The notes below the pieces were generated by a model. It searched no databases and was not told the DNA's origin. It worked only from the letters and a program-made list of their open reading frames with translations. Made by a program: the position numbers and the translations under genes. From Bacteroidales bacterium (lineage in GTDB: Bacteria; Bacteroidota; Bacteroidia; Bacteroidales; VadinHA17): DNA of 5,176 nucleotides. Position 1 is the first letter of the stretch. Every line of letters starts with the position of its first letter. The stretch spans positions 2,396 through 7,571 of the forward strand of contig PMNJ01000268.1 in NCBI GenBank assembly GCA_003162595.1, in the 5' to 3' direction. This document shows positions 1 to 5,100 of the stretch, piece after piece.

Positions 1-225
1 AAGATTTTCATTATTGAACATGGCCGTGAAAATATGTTGGTCCCATTAAAAGGGGCCAATGCAGTGACACAGGTAATGGCGAACTGTATACAACATAACT
101 GGGGAGCAGATATCATCGCCAGGCTTCTTGGTTCTATTTCGATTATGTGCGGGACAATTCCAGCGTCAAAGCTTTTCTTCAAACCCGACAGAAGTGTAAT
201 TGACCTTATCCTCGACAATGAATAA
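1..225 (+). CDS. C-terminal fragment of a probable HprK-like serine kinase (partial, 5' end outside window)
   Basis: The frame is open from base 1 to the TAA at 223-225, giving 74 residues of the end of a longer protein; the ATG at 34 is internal, not a start. The visible part is a mixed helical tail that ends in the pattern P-x-S-K-L-x-F-K-P-D-x-S-V-x-D-L-I. This resembles the end of HPr-kinase-like / PEP-carboxykinase-fold kinases found in RiPP clusters, where a proline, a short strand and an Asp-hydrophobic-Ile helix close the domain. The P-loop and catalytic residues would lie upstream, so the call rests on this tail plus the company of an ABC exporter, an S26-like peptidase and an NTP_transf_5 gene. 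In paeninodin-type lasso clusters such a kinase phosphorylates the precursor peptide; that role is inferred here. It overlaps the next gene by 8 bp. It could instead be another accessory protein of the cluster. Confidence 0.55.
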   Translation, partial: KIFIIEHGRENMLVPLKGANAVTQVMANCIQHNWGADIIARLLGSISIMCGTIPASKLFFKPDRSVIDLILDNE

Positions 226-670
226 CGGGAGGACCAATCGTACGATTGTGAAAGATATCGGACTCACATTACTCGCAGAAGGAAAAACCATCAGGATAAA
301 AGCTCATGGGTACAGTATGTTTCCCTGTATTAAACCAGGTTCCCTCATACTGATCGAACCATTGAACATCAAGGGGATGCCTCGTCCCGGAGAGATAATT
401 GCAATAAAGAGGGAGAACGGGCTTATTGTCCACCGTCTTTCCAGGATAATAAACAAGAACGGTGTTGCATGCTATATCGCCAGAGGAGATAGCAATGCAT
501 CCGCTGATAATCCGGTTAAAATCGATAAAATAGCTGGAAGGATAGTTCGTGCCGAATCAACAGGCGAAAACCCTGTTCCTGCTGATATCAGAATTAACTC
601 AAGACCAAAATATTTTATCAACAGAATAAGAGTGATAGGGTTAATTTTGTGGAAGAAAATCAGATTTTGA
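218..670 (+). CDS. S24/S26 family signal-peptidase-like protein (Ser/His type)
   Basis: A 150-residue protein with the signal peptidase I fold signature. The nucleophile box is G-Y-S-M-F-P, with the predicted catalytic Ser at residue 33. A P-G-E-I-I-A-I strand sits near residues 57-63. V-H-R at 71-73 puts a His where bacterial LepB has the general-base Lys, as in SipW/Sec11 enzymes. The R-G-D-S-N box is at 89-93, followed by A-D-N-P. There is no clear N-terminal membrane anchor; only a short hydrophobic stretch lies near residues 137-145. The ATG at 218 overlaps the upstream stop (ATGAATAA) and gives a normal N-terminus; an in-frame TTG at 200 would add six residues and is less likely. Between a kinase tail and an ABC exporter that lacks its own peptidase domain, it may cleave a leader peptide (inference). 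It is not a LexA-type repressor: no HTH is present. Confidence 0.8.
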   Translation: MNNGRTNRTIVKDIGLTLLAEGKTIRIKAHGYSMFPCIKPGSLILIEPLNIKGMPRPGEIIAIKRENGLIVHRLSRIINKNGVACYIARGDSNASADNPVKIDKIAGRIVRAESTGENPVPADIRINSRPKYFINRIRVIGLILWKKIRF

Positions 671-714
671 CCCCCTTGGGGGGCGAAAAAATCAGGAGAA
701 AGAAAAAGAATTAG

Positions 715-2502
715 ATGAAAGAAAAACTAAAATTATTCCGGGAATCTTTAAAACTTGTCTGGAACAGCTCGCCGGGATGGACATTTGCAAATATTATAAT
801 GTCTGTGTTGCGCAGTGTCTTTCCTCTAATGCTTATCTGGCTCCTGAAAATAGTTATTGATGATATTACCAGGGCTGCCACAGTTTCTTCCCCGACTCCG
901 GATATAAATGTGCTTTGGCCGATACTGGCAGTAGTAATAATCTGGTTTCTCGACGAAGCCTCTGCCGATTTCAGTAATTATGTCCGTAAAAAACAGGCTT
1001 TGAAACTTGAGGTCTATATGTATGGTTTGTTGCATTCGAAGGCTATAAAACTCGATCTAATCAACTTTGAACGTCCCGAATATTTCGATTGTCTTTCACG
1101 CGCCTCTAGAGAAGCCCCTTGGCGCCCGAACAGCATCCTGAATAATCTGGTTTCCATGCTTAGAGGGCTACTCTCCCTGTTACTTATGGCCGGACTTATT
1201 TTAACTCTTCATTGGACACTTGCTGTACTTCTTCTGGTTGCAAATATTCCGGGAATTTGGTTGCGGCTCTATTATGCAGATATCCTGTATAATTTTCAGA
1301 GAGAGCAGACTCCGGAAGCCAGAAAATCTGCATATTTTAACTGGCTGCTGACAGGAGACAGACCTTCCAGGGAACTGAGGTTATTCGGACTGGGAAATTA
1401 TTTCATCAGTCTCTTCAGGAAGTCTTTCCTGAAACAAAAAGAGGAAGAGATCAATATCATAAGAAGAAGAACAGTTATAGAATTTGTCTCCAATCTTTTT
1501 AAAGCATCAGCTCTTTTGGTTTCCCTGTTGTTTATCGCACACCAAACAATCATTGGAAAACTTTCTTTAGGTCAGATGGCTATGTTCCTGCTGGCGTTCA
1601 GGCAGGGAATGATATATATAAAAGATTTATTCAGTTCGCTGGCAGGGCTGTATGAAGACAGTCTCTTCATAGGTGACACATTTGAATTCCTGAATCTGAA
1701 GGAAAGTGTCACAGCTTCTGAACCTGTAATTATACCATCCCCTTTAAAGGAAAAAATAGTGGCAGATAATGTCACTTTCACTTATCCGGGGAATAACTTC
1801 AGGACTATCAATAATGTTTCATTTGAGATAAAAAGGGGCGAAATAATAGCTCTTGTCGGTCCAAACGGCGCCGGGAAAAGCACCCTTGTAAGGTTGTTAT
1901 GCAGACTATATGATTCCGATTCGGGAAACATAAAATACGATGGCATTGATGTCAGGAATATTGATCCTGAAGAATACAGGAAGCATTTTTCAGTTGTTTT
2001 TCAGGACTTTATGCTTTACAATCTTACAGCCGGAGAGAACATACGGATGGGGAATATTGATGAAAAAAGTCCTGCCGTAAGGATAACTGCATCAGCAAAA
2101 AGTACCGGTGTTCACGATTTAATCGATAATCTGCCAAATGGTTATGAAACTGTTATAGGAAATCTGTTTGATGAAAGCCGTGAGCTCAGCTGGGGGGAGT
2201 GGCAGAAGATTGCACTGGCAAGAGCTCTCTTCAGGGATGCTCCCATACTGATCCTCGATGAGCCATCCAGCGCTCTGGATGCTGACACGGAATATGATAT
2301 TTTTAGCAGATTCAGGGAGATAGTTAAAGACCGTACCTCGATTCTTATCAGTCATCGTTTTACAAATGTCAGTCTGGCCGACAGGATAATTGTCCTCGAT
2401 AAAGGGGAAATTGCTGAAACCGGCACACATGATGAGCTGATGAAGAGAGGGGGGATCTATTTCACCATGTTTACAAAACAGAGCAGCAGGTTTAATAAAT
2501 GA
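715..2502 (+). CDS. ABC exporter half-transporter, fused membrane and ATP-binding domains
   Basis: A 595-residue protein of the MsbA/MdlB architecture. Residues 1-310 hold about six membrane segments (roughly 24-47, 65-80, 145-167, 169-187, 258-276 and 284-303). Residues 345-595 form a complete ATPase: A-loop Tyr357, Walker A GPNGAGKST 382-390, Q-loop Gln430, signature LSWGEWQ 491-497, Walker B ILILDE 511-516 with Glu516, and H-loop His547. All catalytic residues are present, so it should be active as a homodimer in the inner membrane. The signature has Trp in place of the usual first Gly of LSGGQ. There is no C39 leader-peptidase domain at the N-terminus, consistent with proteolysis by a separate enzyme such as the S26-like neighbour. 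A purine-rich AGGAG lies at 694-698, 16 nt before the ATG. Its stop overlaps the next start (ATGA). The substrate is unknown; a modified peptide is inferred from the neighbours. Confidence 0.93.
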   Translation: MKEKLKLFRESLKLVWNSSPGWTFANIIMSVLRSVFPLMLIWLLKIVIDDITRAATVSSPTPDINVLWPILAVVIIWFLDEASADFSNYVRKKQALKLEVYMYGLLHSKAIKLDLINFERPEYFDCLSRASREAPWRPNSILNNLVSMLRGLLSLLLMAGLILTLHWTLAVLLLVANIPGIWLRLYYADILYNFQREQTPEARKSAYFNWLLTGDRPSRELRLFGLGNYFISLFRKSFLKQKEEEINIIRRRTVIEFVSNLFKASALLVSLLFIAHQTIIGKLSLGQMAMFLLAFRQGMIYIKDLFSSLAGLYEDSLFIGDTFEFLNLKESVTASEPVIIPSPLKEKIVADNVTFTYPGNNFRTINNVSFEIKRGEIIALVGPNGAGKSTLVRLLCRLYDSDSGNIKYDGIDVRNIDPEEYRKHFSVVFQDFMLYNLTAGENIRMGNIDEKSPAVRITASAKSTGVHDLIDNLPNGYETVIGNLFDESRELSWGEWQKIALARALFRDAPILILDEPSSALDADTEYDIFSRFREIVKDRTSILISHRFTNVSLADRIIVLDKGEIAETGTHDELMKRGGIYFTMFTKQSSRFNK

Positions 2503-3668
2503 AAATCAATGTCAAGATAAGGGATGAAGAGCGACTTCTGCTTGAATTATGCCGCCTTGAATTCAGTGATGAACAGATAAACAGGATTCGGTCGCTTCTT
2601 CCGGCAATAACCGACTGGAGCTATTTCAGTAACCTTGCCAATGAACATGGTGTTGCTGCACTGGTCTGGTATAATCTTGAAAAACATCAACTTCATTCAG
2701 GAATACCTGAGGATGTTGCCTATTTACTGAAGTGTACATTGATGATGAGCCTGGGCCGGAATACTTTCAACACCGAATCGATGGGTGAGGTTCTCCGGTT
2801 GCTTAATGCAGAGAATATCAAAGTTGTAATTCTTAAAGGACTGGCACTTGAGAATTCCGTTTATGGCAGTCAGGGATTACGGCAGATGTCGGATGTTGAT
2901 ATCCTGATAAACAGAGATGAGTGCTTAAAAGCACGTAAGATTCTTATCCGTAACGGATATGAATCACTTCCTGTGAAATCATTTTTTCATAAACGGATTC
3001 TGGCCTATTATGGCAAGCATCTTCCTTCACTCATTAAGAATGGGACTTCTGTCGAAATACACCATGAGCTTTTCGGGCTAAGAAACATCGAAATGACTAA
3101 AATGCTGCACGATAGCAGCTATTTGGTTGAGATAAAGGGAGAAAAAACCTGGTTTCCTCAGTCTCAGATCTTCTTTCTTTATCTGGTCAGGCATCTCTGG
3201 ATGCATGAGATGAATAATGAATCGCAACTCAGGTTATACACTGATCTGATTGTTCTGATTGAAAAACATAATTATGAGATATTAAATTATAATCTCCTTA
3301 AGTGTGCCTCAGATGCGGGTATGTCGGAGATACTTGCATGGCATCTGGAGCCGTTAAGAGATATATGGGGTGTTTCTTTTCCGGGATGGCTCAACGACTT
3401 CATTGATAAATGGCATAATGAGGATTTTAACAACAGGTTCTTTTCCTTCCTGAAGAGTCCAAAGAATAACCCGCCAGGTGATAAGCCAGTATTTTATCGT
3501 CATATTATAGGTGAAATTCCCGGATTCCATCGTAAGTTTTTATTTGTTTTAGGAGATCTCTTCCCCTCTGTCAGTTTCATGAAGAACCGTTACAAATGTA
3601 AAAGTACGTGGAGGGTATTGCTTTACTATCCGCATAGGTTAGGGAAAGTTTTATGGTTATTAAAATAA
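2499..3668 (+). CDS. NTP_transf_5 family nucleotidyltransferase
   Basis: A 389-residue protein that matches the layout of the uncharacterised nucleotidyltransferase family 5 (MNT-like fold). An N-terminal helical region (1-100) precedes the core motif V-V-I-L-K-G-L-A-L at 109-117. The metal-binding S-D-V-D-I-L-I (131-137, Asp132 and Asp134) is preceded by a conserved Arg128. A likely third acidic residue sits in V-E-I-H-H-E-L (185-191, Glu186), with His174 in the K-H-L-P segment before it. The rest is helical, with a basic C-terminus. The start ATG overlaps the exporter stop by 4 bp, so translation is probably coupled. Proteins of this family recur in lasso and other RiPP clusters together with HprK-like kinases. 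They are thought to add a nucleotide or related group to a peptide or small molecule, but the reaction is unproven. It closes the operon; no intrinsic terminator follows directly. Confidence 0.85.
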   Translation: MKINVKIRDEERLLLELCRLEFSDEQINRIRSLLPAITDWSYFSNLANEHGVAALVWYNLEKHQLHSGIPEDVAYLLKCTLMMSLGRNTFNTESMGEVLRLLNAENIKVVILKGLALENSVYGSQGLRQMSDVDILINRDECLKARKILIRNGYESLPVKSFFHKRILAYYGKHLPSLIKNGTSVEIHHELFGLRNIEMTKMLHDSSYLVEIKGEKTWFPQSQIFFLYLVRHLWMHEMNNESQLRLYTDLIVLIEKHNYEILNYNLLKCASDAGMSEILAWHLEPLRDIWGVSFPGWLNDFIDKWHNEDFNNRFFSFLKSPKNNPPGDKPVFYRHIIGEIPGFHRKFLFVLGDLFPSVSFMKNRYKCKSTWRVLLYYPHRLGKVLWLLK

Positions 3669-3672
3669 CGAA

Positions 3673-3702
3673 GGGGAGATGGGGAGAATGGGAGAATAGG
3701 GG
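3673..3702 (+). repeat. Four-run G-tract, potential G-quadruplex, just after operon stop
   Basis: Starting 4 nt after the nucleotidyltransferase stop, the plus strand carries GGGG, GGGG, GGG and GGGG separated by loops AGAT, AGAAT and AGAATA (4, 5 and 6 nt). This meets the common rule of four runs of three or more G with loops of 1-7 nt. The loops resemble each other, so the tract reads as a degenerate GGGGAGAAT microrepeat. It would sit in the 3' UTR of the operon transcript, where a folded quadruplex could protect the end or slow polymerase. It is the only strong structure near the operon end. Alternatively it is the edge of a dispersed intergenic repeat. Confidence 0.5.
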
Positions 3703-3847
3703 AATTCTCTGTGGTTAAAAAAGATTATCGGGTTAACCTGACGCATGGAAAGCAGTAAATTGGTTAGAATATTAAGTTCACCTCATCAAGGAGAATCAGG
3801 AAAATCTGAATTATTTTCAAAAAAACCATAAATAACTCTAAAAATAT

Positions 3848-3879
3848 TTTGTGATTTACCTCTTTTTTGTTTAATTTTA
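3848..3879 (+). promoter_or_regulatory. Candidate Bacteroidota-type promoter for the small HTH gene
   Basis: TTTG at 3848-3851 is followed, after 20 nt, by TAATTTTA at 3872-3879. That is close to the Bacteroides -33 TTTG / -7 TAnnTTTG pattern (last base A instead of G). Transcription would start near 3886, about 35 nt before the ATG at 3921. This supports that ATG over the in-frame TTG at 3867, which would overlap the promoter. It is a short motif in AT-rich sequence, so chance is possible. Confidence 0.3.
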
Positions 3880-3920
3880 TAACTGAAGTCAAGTTCAAGG
3901 CAATATTGATTCTGGCAATA

Positions 3921-4130
3921 ATGAACAAGTTTCAGAAAGAAACTCTAAAGATGAGGTTACTAAAACTTGCATCGTTGAAAAGCACGGGGGCGCCTGCCGA
4001 GCTGGCATTAAGATTTGAGATAAGTGAACGAAGCATAAAGAGGATTGTTAAAGAGCTCCGCGAAGAGGGAACAGATCTAAGGTACAGCCAGGCGAGGCGA
4101 TCGTATGTAACAGAAGAAGATTATCAATAA
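3921..4130 (+). CDS. Small winged-helix DNA-binding protein (HTH_11/DeoR-like, 69 aa)
   Basis: The 69-residue protein is one winged helix-turn-helix domain and nothing else. Helix 1 covers residues 3-16. The HTH A-P-A-E-L-A-L-R-F-E-I-S-E-R-S-I-K-R-I-V-K-E-L lies at about 23-45, with S-E-R-S-I-K-R as the start of the recognition helix. The wing is D-L-R-Y-S-Q-A-R-R-S-Y-V (about 51-62). This matches the N-terminal DNA-binding half of DeoR- and WYL-type regulators, but the ligand-binding half is missing. Free-standing domains of this size occur in Bacteroidota; targets are unknown. An in-frame TTG at 3867 would add 18 hydrophobic residues and overlap the promoter candidate, so I prefer the ATG. 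It is separated by about 250 bp from the operon upstream and is probably transcribed alone. It may be autoregulatory, but no operator is proven. Confidence 0.7.
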   Translation: MNKFQKETLKMRLLKLASLKSTGAPAELALRFEISERSIKRIVKELREEGTDLRYSQARRSYVTEEDYQ

Positions 4131-4147
4131 TATGTTGTATAACATAT
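4130..4147. repeat. Perfect 7-bp inverted repeat at the HTH gene stop codon
   Basis: ATATGTT (4130-4136) and AACATAT (4141-4147) are exact reverse complements around a GTAT centre, and the first base is the last base of the TAA stop. No T-run follows immediately, so it is not a standard terminator. It could be a two-fold operator site for a winged-helix protein such as the one just upstream, or a 3' UTR hairpin. AT-rich palindromes of this length can also arise by chance. Confidence 0.45.
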
Positions 4148-4386
4148 CGATCATCCATTTTTCTGTCCCCGGCGTTTTTTAAAATTGTATAATAAAGTCT
4201 TTGTCATTTGAATTAATATGGGTTTTAGTTTAGTAAATATCAGCATCGGGAAGTGGATTAGTCGCAGAATTTTTAGGAATTCCGGCTTTTCAGCGCATTC
4301 CGGTTTTAAAGGTCGTTCCTCGCTGCGTTTTTCGTGCTTTTAGTCTCGTTCTTCTGAACGGAAGGTCGTCCTGACCGAGACCCCCA
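4148..4386 (+). other. Non-coding stretch with nested hairpins before a strong terminator
   Basis: I find no convincing gene in this stretch. Its first 100 bases are AT-rich, with a lone TATAAT at 4188-4193. From about 4279 it becomes GC-richer and structured. ATTCCGG occurs twice 18 bp apart (4279 and 4297), each followed by a pyrimidine-T tract. GTCTCG (4343-4348) can pair with CGAGAC (4376-4381). Inside lie a CGTTC/GAACG hairpin (4347-4351 with 4356-4360, loop TTCT) and a GGTC/GACC hairpin (4364-4367 with 4373-4376). The outer stem and the inner ones share a base or two, so not all can form fully at once. Followed directly by a terminator, this could be a small RNA or the structured 3' UTR of the HTH transcript. 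A degraded repeat is the plain alternative. Confidence 0.3.
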
Positions 4387-4424
4387 CCCCGGGAGAGTGC
4401 TGATTATCTCCCGGGGTTTTTTTT
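4387..4424 (+). terminator. Strong intrinsic terminator
   Basis: CCCCGGGAGA (4387-4396) pairs perfectly with TCTCCCGGGG (4407-4416) across a 10-nt loop, giving a 10-bp GC-rich stem followed at once by eight T (4417-4424) and then seven G. On the minus strand there is no T-run after the stem, so it acts only on plus-strand transcripts. It ends whatever is transcribed through the HTH gene or the structured stretch before it, and insulates the GIY-YIG gene downstream. Confidence 0.92.
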
Positions 4425-4501
4425 GGGGGGGTTATATATTATTAACGATATAAACATTATTATTCAGATAGTACAAATATTATATGATACGAGTATTGCA
4501 C

Positions 4502-4517
4502 TTTCATCGAAATGAAA
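4502..4517. repeat. Perfect 6-bp inverted repeat in the AT-rich leader
   Basis: TTTCAT (4502-4507) and ATGAAA (4512-4517) flank CGAA. It is the only clear element in the AT-rich stretch 4432-4530 between the terminator and the GIY-YIG gene, where a promoter must lie but no good TTTG / TAnnTTTG pair is visible. It may be an operator or a short 5' UTR hairpin. Six base pairs in AT-rich DNA is weak evidence. Confidence 0.3.
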
Positions 4518-4532
4518 ACTAATAAGAATTCA

Positions 4533-4573
4533 CCTCTTCTGAAGGGAGGCAAATGGGTAAAACTCAAAAATAA
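4533..4573 (+). promoter_or_regulatory. Hairpin-masked Shine-Dalgarno site with a six-codon mini-ORF
   Basis: A good Shine-Dalgarno site GGGAGG (4544-4549) precedes an ATG at 4553 by 3 nt. That ATG opens a six-codon ORF (M-G-K-T-Q-K) whose TAA at 4571-4573 directly abuts the ATG of the GIY-YIG gene at 4574 in the same frame. CCTCTT (4533-4538) can pair with the Shine-Dalgarno bases through four Watson-Crick and two G-U pairs around a CTGAA loop. The layout would allow stop-restart coupling. Alternatively the hairpin is a REP-like remnant and the short ORF is accidental. Confidence 0.35.
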
Positions 4574-5050
4574 ATGAAAGGATTTGTCTATATAATGACA
4601 AATAACAATAATTCCGCCCTCTACACCGGAGTTACCAGTGATCTAAAGGAACGTATACTTCAGCATAAAACGAAAAAGTACGCGAATAGTTTCTCTGCAA
4701 AATATAACATATGCAAATTAGTCTATTTCGAAAGTTGCGAAACGATAAAGGAAGCCATAAAAAGAGAGAAACAAATTAAGGCGGGTAACAGAAATAAAAA
4801 AATTGAACTGATAAATGAGACGAACCCGGAATGGGATGACTTAAATTTAATTCTGGATGGGAGTATGGGATTGCCACGCCCTCCTTACCCGCCTTCGCCG
4901 AGGCTTCAGCGGGCACAGTCGGGCTCGCAATTGACACTGCAAGTAAGGTTAATTCTGGCTGGGAGCAGAACCGGGGTAAGTAAAATCCCCGGTCATTGCG
5001 AGGAGCGAAGCGACGAAGCAATCTCATGGAATAGCAAGAAATTTAATTAA
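4574..5050 (+). CDS. GIY-YIG nuclease domain protein with a repeat-derived C-terminal extension
   Basis: Residues 1-94 form a single GIY-YIG domain of the small UvrC-like / YhbQ-like type. The first motif reads G-F-V-Y-I (3-7) and the second L-Y-T-G-V (16-20). The catalytic Arg is R27 in L-K-E-R-I-L-Q-H-K, with His31 nearby. The metal-binding Glu is probably E65 in A-I-K-R-E-K-Q-I-K. The domain closes with the usual N-P-E-W-D-D-L (84-90). Family members normally end around 80-100 residues. Here residues 95-158 are low-complexity sequence encoded by dispersed DNA repeats, including H-C-E-E-R-S-D-E-A-I-S at 141-151. The nuclease core looks intact, so activity is likely. Small GIY-YIG proteins nick or cut DNA; the cell role of this subfamily is unknown. 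The ATG at 4574 is fixed by an in-frame TAA directly before it. It stands alone behind a strong terminator. Confidence 0.85.
   Translation: MKGFVYIMTNNNNSALYTGVTSDLKERILQHKTKKYANSFSAKYNICKLVYFESCETIKEAIKREKQIKAGNRNKKIELINETNPEWDDLNLILDGSMGLPRPPYPPSPRLQRAQSGSQLTLQVRLILAGSRTGVSKIPGHCEERSDEAISWNSKKFN
4847..4965 (+). repeat. In-frame 17-bp direct repeat pair, 102 bp apart
   Basis: TTAATTCTGGMTGGGAG occurs at 4847-4863 (M is A) and 4949-4965 (M is C), 16 of 17 bases identical. The spacing of 102 bp equals 34 codons, and the copies encode L-I-L-D-G-S and L-I-L-A-G-S in the GIY-YIG frame. The 85 bp between them contain the GC-rich hairpin element at 4888-4913. This is what an inserted element flanked by a duplicated target, or a repeat-bounded unit, would leave. 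Confidence 0.6.
4888..4913. repeat. GC-rich REP-like hairpin inside the GIY-YIG tail
   Basis: CCCGC (4888-4892) and GCGGG (4909-4913) are exact complements, and between them GCCT (4891-4894) can pair with AGGC (4901-4904). The block is much richer in GC than the surrounding gene and encodes a Pro/Arg-rich run unlike the nuclease domain. From memory it resembles GC-rich dispersed intergenic hairpins in many bacterial genomes; copies elsewhere in this genome would confirm it. Confidence 0.5.
4970..4993. repeat. 7-bp inverted repeat ACCGGGG / CCCCGGT
   Basis: ACCGGGG (4970-4976) and CCCCGGT (4987-4993) are perfect reverse complements around a 10-nt A/T-rich loop. The right arm runs into the HCEERSDEAIS repeat. 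It lies inside the 3' part of the GIY-YIG reading frame. There is no T-run, so it is not a terminator; it is likely part of the composite repeat. Confidence 0.5.
4992..5023 (+). repeat. Dispersed repeat encoding HCEERSDEAIS
   Basis: This is the widespread bacterial dispersed repeat whose plus-strand translation is usually C-H-C-E-E-R-S-D-E-A-I-S and whose reverse strand reads like R-F-A-P-R-N-D. Here it begins GTCATTGCGAGG and ends GAAGCAATC, bounded by ATTGC (4995-4999) and GCAAT (5018-5022). It occurs across unrelated phyla and is normally intergenic; here it is read in frame by the GIY-YIG gene. Recognition is from memory of the motif, and the match is very distinctive. Confidence 0.8.
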
Positions 5051-5100
5051 ATAAGACCACATTGCAAATCGATATTTCCGTTGCTATTTACCTTTTTGAT

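Noticed and set aside
671..683. CCCCC-TT-GGGGGG right after the peptidase stop, as a terminator
   Set aside because: The stem is only about 4 bp with a CTTG loop, and is followed by CGAAAAAAT with no T-run; the downstream exporter gene follows in 44 bp and is likely in the same operon.
2119..2430. 103-residue minus-strand ORF inside the ABC exporter
   Set aside because: It is antisense to the conserved ATPase motifs of a full-length gene and shows no domain of its own; the same holds for the minus-strand ORFs at 826-1035 and 1572-1781.
3867..3920. 18-residue N-terminal extension of the HTH protein from a TTG start
   Set aside because: It overlaps the promoter candidate, is hydrophobic and unlike HTH family N-termini, and the ATG at 3921 starts directly before helix 1.
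4188..4193. TATAAT as a sigma-70 -10 box
   Set aside because: No matching -35 is found at the right distance, and the Bacteroidota primary sigma factor prefers TAnnTTTG; AT-rich context makes this hexamer common.
4151..4340. Open minus-strand frame of roughly 60 codons through the intergenic stretch
   Set aside because: It lacks a plausible start near its 5' end, its translation shows no recognisable domain, and the Lys-rich content is what AT-rich non-coding sequence gives.
4776..5027. 83-residue minus-strand ORF opposite the end of the GIY-YIG gene
   Set aside because: It begins with the reverse-strand translation of the dispersed repeat (R-R-F-A-P-R-N-D) and runs antisense through repeats and the conserved nuclease domain; no protein family features.
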